In this document: one piece after another, positions 26,301 through 36,849 of the stretch
Layout of the letters: every line of letters starts with the position of its first letter
How positions within the stretch are numbered: position 1 is the first letter of the stretch
Assembly: GCA_021292105.1 (NCBI GenBank)
Contig: CM037861.1
Coordinates: forward strand, 50,928,920-50,992,919
Source: Anadara kagoshimensis
Taxonomy: Eukaryota > Mollusca > Bivalvia > Arcoida > Arcidae
Length of the DNA: 64,000 nt
Direction: 5' to 3'
Notes under the pieces: model-generated
Databases searched by the model: none
Seen by the model: only the letters and a program-made list of their open reading frames with translations
What the model was told of the DNA's origin: nothing
Made by a program: the position numbers and the translations under genes

Positions 26301-28431
26301 CCTTTCTAGTAATATTTGGCTTTGTACCAGTGTACTTCTGCTGATTATCGATTATAAGAACTGCCAACCGATCATCGAAATTAACAGGAGGTATCTTGTC
26401 ATCAATACATTATATCTGATCATCTGATCAGATGATCTGGTACACAGTAGTATATTTTTTAAAATAATTCACAGTGACCAGTAACTATTTTGATATTATA
26501 TATATTTACCTGTGACTTAGATCCAGGTGTCATTGGGTTGTCTGGTTTGTTTAAATCCCAGATATAAATTTCAGATTCCGAAGCTCCAGATGCTAACAGA
26601 TTCATCTGAAAAATATAATGCAAAGACAGAGTAGTAAGTATATGTTTTAAAATCATAAATTATGGACTGGTATCTAGAAAATTTTGTTGTTAAAAAAGAA
26701 TGTTTGTTTGTCTATGCAAGATATTATGGAAGCCTTCAGGTTAAATTAAGTTAAATAATAATTTCAGCTATGATAGAAATGTGTAAACCTGCTAACATTA
26801 GTGTATATTAATTTTTGCAATGTAGGTCACCAAATTCCTTTGACTGAAAATATTAAGCAAAGTTAGAGTTAACTGGATTTGTTTTCAAAGAAATATTATA
26901 TTTATGATAAAATTTTCAATCATGACACTAAAACCACCTGATTTATCAATAAATTTGAGACTTCCAAGTTCATAGTAATCACACTTATTTTGGTTAAATA
27001 AACAAAAACTCATTTGGAACATGTTGACAACCAAGAAATCGGAAATTGTGCGGTATAAATGTAAATAAATTGGGTGCAGATTTATGGTAAGCTATTCAAA
27101 AATTTTGTCTCAAGGGAACTGAAAATTTAATTCTATAGGTGCCACAACAATTTTACCATTTTAATAATATCACTTAGAGTTTTACCTGAAAAGGATTGAA
27201 ATCTAACGCCTTAACAGCACCGTTATGACGATCCTGTTTAAACATAAGACTATCCTTGGCACCACTTATCATTTTGGCAGCATCATAACAGTATATGTTG
27301 CTATTGTCACCACCAGCTACTACTACTCCTGATGCCTCTGGGTTAGACTCCGACATACCATTTGATCCCCATACCACCTTATGAAATCTGGAAAAACAAT
27401 GAATAACAAATATAAATTCAAATGGTATGGTACATTTTAAACAAAAAAATTCTGTTAGTGTTAACTACGTTTTGATGGCGAGGTAAGGTGATAATCTTAA
27501 AATGTAGAGAATAGAACACTTTTGTGTTCTCAATCAGTTTCCACAAAAAATTAATATATACACACGTATGATCATTTTAAACTCAAAGCAAAACAACATT
27601 TAGAGACTTTTTAGAATTCAGCTCTATTTGGAATATCATGTCTAGGTTTCAACAATTATAAAATCATTAGTAGTCAAATTTCCAACAATTGTGAAAATAT
27701 ATTACTTTTTACAGTATTTTTACACAAATTTGCTTGAAATAAATTACTTTCATTAAAGAATTACTCAGAAATTAGTAGCAGTGTTGATTTTGGGTACCAG
27801 AAAATGGAAGCATAGCTTTGTGCTTGTTCTGACATTTAAATACTGGTAAAGTATGTACAAGCAACAGAGATAGCATTAAGTAGCCTTGTAAATCTTCTGT
27901 TTCTTATTATATGTAACTTACCTACAGTCTGATGGTACAGTGGATATTAATGGTACTGACAGGGATGAATCTGTAAGGTCTAGCTGGTAAACCTCTAGTG
28001 CTGCTGAAGTACTGTAAAAATATGTTAAAAAACATGGAAATGAATCAACTGTTCTTAAATTCAGGTAAGTTTGTACAAGATTTTCATCACTTATACATAC
28101 ATGTTATTTCATTATCCAATGTTTTAAAATATAGAAATACTTGTTATATTTTATATTGATAACTCATTCACAATTTACCTAATTGATGTGTAAACTTTTT
28201 TATAATAATAAATTGAATGAAAATTGAAAAAATAAAATTCCTACAAAATAAAGTACCCTCAAAACAGTACAATGTGTTTCTCACTTGACTTGTGTAAATA
28301 CCACCAATATAACCTTACCTAAATGTGGCATCAAGTTGCTGAGCTGCTGTACCGGCTACCATATATATAGGGAACTGAGCTCCAGGGGACCATGCCACAT
28401 TGGCAGTCCTCTCTATTTCTTTCACCCGCAT
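11710..28431 (-). CDS. SEC31A: SEC31A, outer COPII coat protein (complete, 26 coding exons)
   Basis: SEC31 pairs with SEC13 to form the rods of the outer COPII cage on ER-exit sites, and it boosts Sar1-GTP hydrolysis by SEC23. All 26 coding exons join in phase with GT-AG introns and give about 1206 aa, against about 1220 for human SEC31A. Order: seven-bladed WD40 propeller (about 1-340), the SEC13-binding blade and ACE1 alpha-solenoid (about 345-795), a Pro/Gln/Tyr-rich disordered region (about 800-1100), and a C-terminal helical domain (about 1100-1206). W1011-N1012 in TAWNDPP match the Trp-Asn pair that enters the SEC23/Sar1 site. I see no PPPPGF-type ALG-2 motif. The start ATG (28431-28429) opens [17 protein letters not shown], the usual SEC31 N-terminus; an acceptor 8 bp upstream shows that a 5' UTR exon precedes it. 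The stop is at 11710-11712. Exons are listed in the four sub-entries. Confidence 0.97.
12798..12986. repeat. Perfect 52 bp inverted repeat with an adjacent 43 bp duplication
   Basis: Arms 12849-12900 and 12935-12986 are perfect reverse complements across a 34 bp loop. The loop, with part of the right arm, repeats the sequence at about 12799-12842 (TTACATGAGCAGTTAAGTTT...) nearly exactly. It sits in SEC31A intron 24. Confidence 0.95.
14075..14235. repeat. Short degenerate duplication of ACCTTGgTTcAAGGTCAT
   Basis: TTACCTTGGTTCAAGGTCAT and TGACCTTGGTTAAAGGTCAT occur about 75 bp apart in SEC31A intron 22. It is a dispersed repeat fragment with no coding. Confidence 0.5.
17395..17640 (-). mobile_element. 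tRNA-headed SINE-like element, family 2 (copy 1)
   Basis: On the minus strand GGCCTCAGTGGCTGAGTGGA (A box) and GGATTCGAATCCC (B box) begin the element. The body ends in AATCTTGACTGGGACTTAAA. Related copies on the same strand lie at 28935-29165 and 33425-33600. It sits in SEC31A intron 18. Confidence 0.7.
17964..19407 (-). CDS. SEC31A: SEC31A exons 16-18: rest of the ACE1 solenoid
   Basis: The exons are 19281..19407, 18494..18642 and 17964..18134. The encoded helices include [40 protein letters not shown] and [20 protein letters not shown]. These correspond to the ACE1 fold, shared with SEC16 and nucleoporins, through which SEC31 dimerises. Confidence 0.95.
19875..23239 (-). CDS. SEC31A: SEC31A exons 9-15: SEC13-binding blade and first ACE1 helices
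   Basis: The exons are 23105..23239, 22585..22809, 22140..22214, 21673..21765, 20980..21039, 20434..20554 and 19875..20053. A QQQQQH stretch precedes [20 protein letters not shown], the blade that completes the SEC13 propeller. The ACE1 helices follow, for example [20 protein letters not shown] and [15 protein letters not shown] low-complexity acidic/Ser/Gln insert (exons 12-14) then leads to [20 protein letters not shown], the most conserved helix pair of the family. Confidence 0.95.
23646..28431 (-). CDS. SEC31A: SEC31A exons 1-8: N-terminal WD40 beta-propeller
   Basis: The exons, 5' to 3', are 28319..28431 (coding part; the exon starts at 28439), 27922..28011, 27186..27387, 26510..26605, 25721..25858, 24929..25071, 24438..24549 and 23646..23798. 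They encode about 349 residues with WD repeats ending in [24 protein letters not shown] and ILCWNPNS. The [14 protein letters not shown] and [17 protein letters not shown] blocks are among the best-kept SEC31 signatures. In the COPII cage the propeller makes the vertex contacts between SEC31 rods. Confidence 0.96.
24300..24375 (+). repeat. Possible decayed tRNA-like SINE head
   Basis: ATGGGTCAGTTGGCAGAGTC and GTTTGAACCTTGGCAAGATT are spaced like the A and B boxes of tRNA-derived SINEs. No body is recognised. Confidence 0.35.
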
Positions 28432-28934
28432 ATTTTAATCTGAAAAAACAACAGGGAAAAAAATACATAAACATTGATAGAGACGGTTTTTATTGCAAAT
28501 ATTTGAGGTTCTTCAACAAGATGGCTTTCAATTACATCAGTCAACAGGTTGATGAATCCATGACATGCATAGATGATCTCAAATTAAGCTAATTATTGGA
28601 TTAAAATACCTGTAGATTTGGGAGTTAGAGTTACCTGTTGTTACCTTTCTATGTGAGGCACCCCAGGGGTTCAATACACTTGTCAAAACTTAGGGCGACT
28701 AGAACTTCGCTTTTGATGCAGTTTAGGGCAAAGTTTTTTTTAAACCTGGCGAAGATATCGCCCAACTTCACCGTTATTTTGAGCCCTGCAACAATGACAA
28801 AACATCTATCTTTTAAATCTTTCTTGTGAACTCAGTTTTGAGTATTATCTTATGGTATGGCTAGTGCAAAGTAAGGACTCATTGTTTGGCCACAAATGAC
28901 TTAGAGTATATGTATTATGTACCAGTGTATTATT

Positions 28935-29165
28935 TGGCAAGGTGTAGTGATGTTGTTTTAAGCCCCATTCAAGAATAATTCATTCATATTGAGAAAGTCA
29001 GTCTAGGGATGCTGGAGGAAACTGAGATGCCTGAAGAAAACCCATGGACTTCAGAAAGTGATCTAACAAATTCTCTCACACTAGCAAGTGTCACGAGTGG
29101 GATTCAAACCTTGGCAGTGTCAGAGAGGTTCTGTAAGCTGGTACTTTTGACAACTCAGGGCAATA
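28935..29165 (-). mobile_element. tRNA-headed SINE-like element, family 2 (copy 2)
   Basis: The same layout as the copy at 17395-17640: TTGTTTTAAGCCCCATTCAAG at the left end, then a central GGAGGAAACTGAGATGCCTG-like block and GTGGGATTCAAACCTTGGCA (degenerate B box on the minus strand) near the right. It lies between SEC31A coding exon 1 and its likely 5' UTR exon. Confidence 0.65.
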
Positions 29166-29689
29166 GCATATGACATTTAAAAATGGGTGGTTTAAATCAG
29201 TAAGATAGCAAATACAGTCGGGACAGTTGAAACTGGTTCTATCAAACAATTTACTGAAGATCCCATGCTCTTGCCTATTTTAATATCTTGTAAAAGAAAT
29301 TATTATATGAAGTCCGAAAGTGGAGAAACTATAGAAGTTATGGATGAATATGATTTGTTATAAATATAAGATTGGTCGACTTGCTACATTCTTCATGTAC
29401 AGTACAGTACTACTACTAGAGTTCATTCTTAACGGATACATGAACTAACGGCATTCCCAATATCAACATCTGCAGTTGAAGGGAGGGGGGGGGGTACCAC
29501 AAAAATACCGGCATGTCAATTTGCTAGTAAATATATTCAAAACAAACCTACTGTCGGTCAGAACACCTTCCTGGTCAGCTAAATTATTGAACAAATGTAT
29601 ATTTAGCTAAATATATATCTGATTATCAGTAAAACTTTACACGTCGGCAAGGACAACCACTACTTATCGGTATTTTTCCACATACTTAC

Positions 29690-30110
29690 TTTTACGTGGC
29701 AGAAAACAATACGAATAATTCGGGCGTTTCTACGCACCTGTTTCAATATGCTCGTAATGTTACAAGGGGCAGACAATTTTAATATTGCAAGTTAAACCCA
29801 CAATGCACTACTAGTTTCAAGTTTCCGGTAGATTAACCCGAACGAAATAGGCTACATTACAAGTGATAGCTTTCCAAAAAGATGTAGAAGTAGTAGCTTC
29901 AAAAGTTAAACGTATATGCCGGCATTGTTCATGTTCTTATAATTTCAATATTAAATTAGTATACCAAAAGTCCATTGAGTTCGTGAACTAATGACTGAAT
30001 AATTTGTGTATACAGAACTGGCGTACAAATTTGCCAAATCCGGCAGTCAGCCCATTATCGACTTTGCGTTTGATCAATAGTTGCGCATGCGCTAATTTTT
30101 CCGGTTACTT
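29690..30110 (-). promoter_or_regulatory. SEC31A: Probable SEC31A first (untranslated) exon and promoter
   Basis: The minus-strand donor GTAAGTATG at 29689-29681 fits the end of an untranslated exon starting upstream of 29690, as required by the acceptor just before the ATG exon. A perfect GCGCATGCGC palindrome at 30083-30092 matches the NRF1 site, and nearby CCGGTT/CCGGTA sequences are ETS-like. There is no TATA box at a clear position. The arrangement suits a broadly expressed secretory-pathway gene. Start point unknown. Confidence 0.4.
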
Positions 30111-30599
30111 TCGACCTGAAGCTAACAAAGAATTATGAAGGATTGAAATTTATTTCTTAAATAAAATATTGAAAGATCAAAGATATCAAATTATTCCTGT
30201 TATCATTAAAAAGTAGAAAATGAGAGGAATTTTATGGTATTTTTTAATCTGAAATATTTTAAGAAATTTTTGGGGCTTTTTTAGTTTGAAATTTAAGAAC
30301 TTTACAATATAGATAAAGAAGGAAATATGTTGACGTGGTTGCTTAAAACAGTCATATCAATAATTTTACTTTCATTTTCGAAAAAGTTCCTGTTATAGCT
30401 AAAAAGAAGACATTTTGACGATTCCAATGGTGTATAACACGAGAAAATAAATAAATAAACAATTGGGGCTTTTTAACTTTAATATAAAAATAGGCACTAT
30501 TTTTGACCAACTATAGCAGTCATCCTAACCCGTCACCGTATATACAGGTGATGTATAATGGTTTATATAGGAAAAACATGCACCCGGTTTAATAATTTA

Positions 30600-31190
30600 C
30601 CTAATTTGACTTTAATGTGGATATTTCTTAAAACTTTCAAATTATTTCATATTCTACAATTTTTTCTGCATCTTACTATATTTTTTTCATAATTTTATGA
30701 TAATGGAAAATTACTTCAAAATTACTTTGAAAATAACCCATATATTCGTATGGTCTTATATAGAGTGATATAGTAAAAAGTTGATAATTTACATAAATAG
30801 GCTTACTTTGAGTGACAAAAACTCTAAAAATTTAAGGAAAAGTCTAACACTTTCAAATCGTTCCACATTCTACAATTTTTTCTGCATCTTAAGACATGTT
30901 TTTTTAAAATGTACGGTAATGGCAAATTACTTCAAAATTACTTTAAAAGTTTGTATGATTTTACGGATAACGATATTTTTCGCATAGATTTACATGGTAA
31001 ATATGTGAAAATTTGCACAGGAATGCTTGTTTTAATCTTCAAATACATTTTTTAATATAGAAAATGTATCACTTTCACATCGTTTCATATATTTTACATT
31101 TTTCTCAAATTAAGATTGTTTTAAAATAATTTTCCGACAATAGCAAATTAATTCCACATTCTTTTGAAAATTATCAAAGCGGTATATATT
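30600..31190. repeat. Three degenerate tandem copies of a ~220 bp AT-rich unit
   Basis: CTTTCAAATTATTTCATATTC (about 30634), CTTTCAAATCGTTCCACATTC (about 30850) and CTTTCACATCGTTTCATATAT (about 31072) head units that continue with TTTTTCTGCATCTTA-like sequence and an ATGGCAAATTACTTCAAAAT-like sequence. No recognisable coding. Confidence 0.7.
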
Positions 31191-31690
31191 TGTTTCATAC
31201 CTCAGTTTAATATCAACTATTAAATAAATAAATAAATGAATAAATGTTCGAAAGGTCTTTTTGTCCCATCTCTGGTGACTGCGAGACTATTTCTTTTTCC
31301 TTTTTCCCACTCGGACTGTCATTGGTTTTTTTTTTAGTAATTTTTGTTAGAAAAGGACCAGTTACGGATTTATCGTTAACCAGGTGATATTTCTGAATTT
31401 AACTAATGCCTCGCTTGTACATTCAGATGCGGGACATTCCCCATTAATGGAAAATCACCTTCATACTAATCCCTTTGCATATTCGAAGTGTATCCCGCTA
31501 CCGATCCTGTCTCAAAGAGGATAGATTTTGTGCATCTTATCTATGTCAATTAATCACCTATAAACCGGATATCGCTAATTAACTCTACCCATTAATGTAG
31601 CTGTCCAGTACTCTATCTGAAAAACAGCTTCATTATTGTGTACTACAGATTAAAATTTGTGTCAGTCATAATACATAATATCACAGATGG

Positions 31691-31692
<2 letters not shown>

Positions 31693-31726
<34 letters not shown>
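31693..31726. repeat. (TC)17 microsatellite
   Basis: An uninterrupted TC run. Confidence 0.97.
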
Positions 31727-31730
<4 letters not shown>

Positions 31731-31866
31731 TTTTAAACATCTCATCACATAAAAGTACAAAAAAATAAAAAAAATAAAATAAATAAATAAATAAATAATA
31801 ATAATAATTTAATTTCTCTGACTTCCCCCACATTTATTTGTTCTACCAGCAGACTATTAAGCTAAT

Positions 31867-32100
31867 ATGATAACTGCATGTAAAAAAAAAGGAGTTAGTA
31901 AAAAACAAAGAATTCTAAGAGAAATCAAACAGACCAACAAAAATTATTTGGAAAATAATAAACCTATAAATGAGGAAATAGAAAACTTGAATAAATGTGC
32001 AATAAAAGAAAAACTATCGCAATTGGGAATAAAAACAAGAGCGAGGGAAAAGGACAAACTAGTTGAAGTATTAAGAGATGCGTTGAGAAGTACTGAATAA
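31867..32100 (+). CDS. Small ORF with a SAP-like C-terminus (77 aa), possibly a fragment
   Basis: The ORF is highly basic and Lys/Asn-rich. Residues about 47-74 (AIKEKLSQLGIKTRAREKDK..LVEVLRDAL) resemble the helix-turn-helix SAP motif, a DNA-binding module found in chromatin proteins and in some mobile-element proteins. The N-terminal half has no resemblance I recognise. No flanking splice sites were confirmed, and the neighbourhood is repeat-rich, beside the inverted-repeat unit starting at 32106. It may be a remnant of a transposon ORF or a chance reading. I am not sure it is expressed. Confidence 0.3.
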   Translation: MITACKKKGVSKKQRILREIKQTNKNYLENNKPINEEIENLNKCAIKEKLSQLGIKTRAREKDKLVEVLRDALRSTE

Positions 32101-33011
32101 TTCTGCAGTCGAAAGGCCAGCTTCCAATATGGCTGATTTTTAATCACTTTAGTCACGTGATTTTCAGTTCAAATTTTAGTACGCAATCGGAAATGGTAGT
32201 AGGTCTCGAAAATTTAAGTATACTTTTAAATGGGATCGTTATTACTTAAAATCATCAAATATTTTGAACAATAAATATTTTTTCCTTCAATTTATGTAAA
32301 AAAAAAGAACCAATTATATACAGAAAATTACGAGTAATACGTCTTGAAAGTGGAGGTTGTGTCACAGCTGTCGGCCGACGATCTCGCTTCAGACACATTT
32401 TTTGAAAATATTAGGGCGAGTGATGGGTTCTAATAATTATTTTCTAAAAATTTATTCATTTCTGAACACATCCATATGAAAGACATGTCCGAAATCGGTG
32501 TGGGATGCGATTCTGTCAGTTGAGAAAACGGCAGGTGTGGCTCCTTTTGCGGGGTTTGGTTCACATCTGTCGGCCGACATTCGTGCTTCAGACACAAATT
32601 ATTAAATATTAGGACAAGTGATAGGTTCTAATAATTCAATTCTGAAATTATATTCATTTCTGAACATATTCATATGAAAGACATGTCCGAAATCGATGCG
32701 GGATGCGATTCTGTCAGTTAAGAAATCAGCAGGTGTTGCTTCTGTTTTGTTTTGTTTTTTGTATGATGATTATCTCCCTTGTTTACACTGTCTCTCGCAT
32801 GTATGCGAATAAAAATAAAGTGATTTTACTGTCTTATTGATTGATATTTGTTTTAATGTAGGGAAATTAAAAAAAAAAAAAAATAAATAAAATCTAAAAA
32901 AATTGGCTTCATTTAACATTTTAATCTTAATCAAATAAAATTATTTTCCATGGGAAATATTTCTTCAAATTTGATACACAAGAGAAAGTTATATAATTTT
33001 CTTTTCAGTGG

Positions 33012-33070
33012 TGTCATGTGCTGATTTTAAATTTTTATTAAAATAATGAATTTAAAATCAGCATATGACA
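33012..33070. repeat. Small palindromic element of the TGTCATGTGCT family (copy 1)
   Basis: Inverted arms TGTCATGTGCTGATTTTAAA and TTTAAAATCAGCATATGACA flank a short AT loop. Relatives lie at 60122-60176 and 62184-62285. Confidence 0.7.
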
Positions 33071-33424
33071 ACTAGTTGCTATCTGCTGATTTTGAATGCA
33101 GTATTTAAATAAAAATTCAACAGCAGTACCATGACAGTGGAACAGGAAGAAATACTGTTTCCACACCCCAAGTTAATAACTAGAAATTAAAATCTCTTTC
33201 TATAAGATGGTCAGGTCAGTTTTACCGGGTGTAACAGTTAATTCTTTAGTATCTGTGGTTCATTTTTTCACAGATCAAGTGCTGCTGGTAGACTTTTTGC
33301 AGCTAAAGTACTACTGCACAGATGCAATATTAATCTAATTCTGACTGTCTCCAAAATGACATGGATCAAGTTCATGTATCTACCTTCAGTCCAGAGGATG
33401 CTTCATGTCTTTTAGGGTAAGGAG

Positions 33425-33600
33425 TAGAGTAAAAGTCAAGATTCTTTCACTATCAAACATATTTAGAGATGGGGAGAAAACTGTAGAGCCCAAAGAAAAC
33501 CAACGACATTCCACAACAAACTGACTAACTTTCTCACACAAAAACTGTTCTGAATGAGATTCAAACCTATACAGTAAGAGGCCATGCCCCTACCAATATT
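33425..33600 (-). mobile_element. tRNA-headed SINE-like element, family 2 (copy 3, decayed)
   Basis: The order is AAAAGTCAAGATTCTTTCAC, GGGGAGAAAACTGTAGAGCC, CTTTCTCACACAAAAACTGT and AATGAGATTCAAACCTATAC (decayed B box, minus strand). It matches the copies at 17.4 and 28.9 kb. Confidence 0.55.
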
Positions 33601-36095
33601 TCAAATGTTATGTTGGACAGGTGCCAGTGTAATGCACAAAAATAATTATGCATTTATTATGTCAATAAGCATTTATTTTTCCTTAAAGTAATGATAATTT
33701 TAAAATGCAAGCAAAACATCTTTATTGACATTGTACTGTGTGTTGACCATGTAATGTTATCTGCAATAAAAAAAAAAAACAAACATAGTCATTGTTTATT
33801 CTGTAGTCTCTGTCTTGTTTTTAGCATAGCAATAGCATTAATAATATAAATCTACAAATAAAAATGTTATCTATGAATAATCTGAAAATACATTGTTGGC
33901 AAATTTGTAAATAAAATTTGAAATATGCATTTCACCTGTCAATAAATATAAAAAAAGTTATCTGTAAATAAAATGAACTAAAAATTAACTTGTAGGAATG
34001 CATAATCTGAAAATAAAGTGTATAGGTATTGGTAATCTGAAAATTAACTGAAATGATTATACATGTATGATGTCTATGTTTCCATTCCTGGTAGCCAAAA
34101 TTGCCATTGGCTACTAATTTCTGAGGAATTCTTTCAAAAAGTAACCTATTTTAGCAAATCTGTGGAGAGATACTTTAAAAAGGACCATATTTTCACAAAT
34201 TTTGGAAATTTGGCTACTAATTATTTCAAATTTATGGAAACCTAGTAATGTATTATAAAATCATATGAAAATAAACTACACATATTCTGCATTCTTGAAA
34301 ATAAAAAAGAAATTAATTAAAACAGAATAATTTAATGTAGTACCAGTATAACATCATTCACCACACAAGAATGATACTGTGGGACTGTCAGAACTAGCCA
34401 TGATGTGTGCAGCAATGATCCATGATTTAAAGTTTGGCTCAAATTAAAATATGGTAAAAGATATTTACATAGATTCTTGCACAATAAAAGTGAATGGGTT
34501 ATATTGTGATAAATTTCATAAAAAGCTCAAATACATGTACATGTATCAACTTTAAAAATATGAAATGTTTGAACAGTAAATCTAATAAATGTAGTACAAG
34601 AATCTTTGTGATCCATTTCTGAATTTTCTGTGTTATCAAGTATGTTTTCTGCTGGTACATCCATACTTGCTGTGGTTACTGTGGAGAGAAAACATTCAAA
34701 ATTAGCATCAATGTTTTAAAAACCTATTCATAGGTATTTGTAGCTGTGGAATCATCAGCAACAGTAGCAGTGGTGATAGCTGAAGGATCTAGAATTGCAT
34801 TAATTACAACATTTTTGCAATTTGTGCATTTGCAACCTGTACCTCAATATCTGCCAACACAATCACCAGTTTCTGAATAACTAAACTGAACTTTGGCATT
34901 TAAAATCCATCTTCAACCCCTTGAAGTGGCAAAACTTTTCAAATTACTAAAAAAAAAAAAAAAAAAATAAAAAAAATAAAGTTATATTCAGTCTGAAAAG
35001 TGTAATTGAAAACATTTTATGTAATTTTCCATATCATGACTTCTCCTCTTCTGCAAACTTTCTGAAATTTAACAAACTATAATTATGCTCTTTGTCAGCC
35101 TGCCTACCTGTAAATATGTGATACAACTGCCAACTTCTGATCTGAAACATTAAAATTAGTTTTAAAATTTGCATGCACTGCAGCAGTTAAATCAACACCA
35201 GATAATTGTTGTTCAGATGGTTTTCTAGCAAACTGTCCCTCTTGTGACTCTAAATGTAATGAAAGTGTAAAAAAAAAAATCCAATATCAGCTGATTTCTG
35301 AGTCACATAGTGACTACATGGGGCCAGCTGGGCGATCTGGATGTTTGATTTTCGTGGGATTTTTTCTACAAAATTGAACTAAAATTAAACAAAATGTTTA
35401 AAGGTTATATTAAAAACACACCAACAAATATCTAGAGTAAAAATAAACAAGTTAGAAGATGTCTAGACGCAATAAATAGCAAGTTTTGTTTTCCAAATCA
35501 TCGGCACGCAGGGTCAACTTGACAATCTTTCTGTGCAATAACCGGTGCGAGTGATGGTTTCTATCCGGTATCAAAATGACCGGTGTTCTAAATGCTACCG
35601 ATTACGACTATAATTTTTAACCCAATCGGTGTGGGATGCGATTCTGTCAATTCAATTTACCGGGCATAAACTCCGAATGCACCGCCCACTTGATTTTGAC
35701 CTTTCACGATACCGCAGTTTATGTCTATGATTCCAGCATTTTAATTAGTTATAAGGAGTGTTTAATTGTTGTGATCGTCTAGAAAAATCAATTTTCTATC
35801 AAACGGATACAAAGATATATATAGTTTAAGTTAAAAACACCATTTAATTAATGATTTATTGCGTCAACCCTAAAATGCAAATTCTTCGAGGTGACGACAA
35901 AGCGCCATCTGCCGACCAAATTTGAATTACCCCCCTTGAACGGCCCTGAAGATTAAATCGCGGGTTTAACGGAAAAAATCGAAGCTGGCCTTTCAACTGT
36001 GCGGTGACTGGTAACTGTGTGCACATATTTTAAGAAAATTTTAGATGATGAAATATGTATAATTAATGAGGAACTGATAAGCCCATGTCATACGA

Positions 36096-36140
36096 TTTAT
36101 TTATTTATTTATTTATTTATTATTTATTTATTTATTTAAT
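36096..36140. repeat. (TTTA)n microsatellite
   Basis: About 11 TTTA units with one slip. Confidence 0.9.
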
Positions 36141-36231
36141 TAATTTTTTATTTATGAATGTTTGATGATCAATAAACCATGTGAATGAAGTTTTGCCTTC
36201 ACGTGTCTTGTGTGCAAGTGTCTGTTGGGGG

Positions 36232-36232
<1 letters not shown>

Positions 36233-36268
<36 letters not shown>
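36233..36268. repeat. (GATT)9 microsatellite
   Basis: Nine uninterrupted GATT units. Confidence 0.97.
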
Positions 36269-36663
36269 CCAGTCGGAATAGTGAGCAATCACTTCTATCG
36301 GGTCGACGAATAAGCTATCAGGATTTTTTTTCTAGGTCCAAGTTGAATCAAGTCCCGGATTCAATATGAAGGAATTCAAAACCAACGATTGACAGCTGAG
36401 TAATCCTTGCCGCAAAATGTACGCGAAACATACAGAATAAAAACTAACTTATTGGAATGAATATATATTATCTGATTAATTCAATTTATCTTGAAAGCGG
36501 AGAAAAATACTATTCATACGATATAAATATAGGTATATATCACGCGCGCGTGTGTGTTTAATACAGAATGTTCATTAAGTGAAAGCTATTTTTTTTATTA
36601 ATCTTACACATATGCATGTATGACTCAAGTTGGTCAATTTTTATCAGTTATGGTTGAACTTTT

Positions 36664-36818
36664 GATAATTATGAAACAATATTTAATTTAAAAAAATTAA
36701 CAAACAGTTAAAAAAATAATCAAATAAAATCGGAAATATTTTGATAATTATGAAACAATATCTAATTTAAAAAAATTAACAGTTAAAAAAATAATCAAAT
36801 AAAATCGGAAATATTTTA
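36664..36818. repeat. Two tandem copies of a ~77 bp AT-rich unit
   Basis: GATAATTATGAAACAATATT...AAATCGGAAATATTTT occurs twice back to back. The second copy lacks a few bases of the AACAAACAGTT segment. Confidence 0.85.
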
Positions 36819-36849
36819 ATATAAGTTGAAATAAAAGTTTTACATGTAC

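Larger units (their letters stand above)
32106..35999. mobile_element. 3.9 kb unit bounded by 19 bp inverted repeats, non-coding
   Basis: CAGTCGAAAGGCCAGCTTC at 32106-32124 is the inverse of 35981-35999 with 18 of 19 matches. Inside there are two tandem copies of a ~190 bp block (about 32360-32545 and 32560-32740) and a third diverged copy (about 35510-35660). All carry GGGATGCGATTCTGTCA. No transposase ORF is seen, so if it is one element it is non-autonomous. I found no target duplication. Confidence 0.4.
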
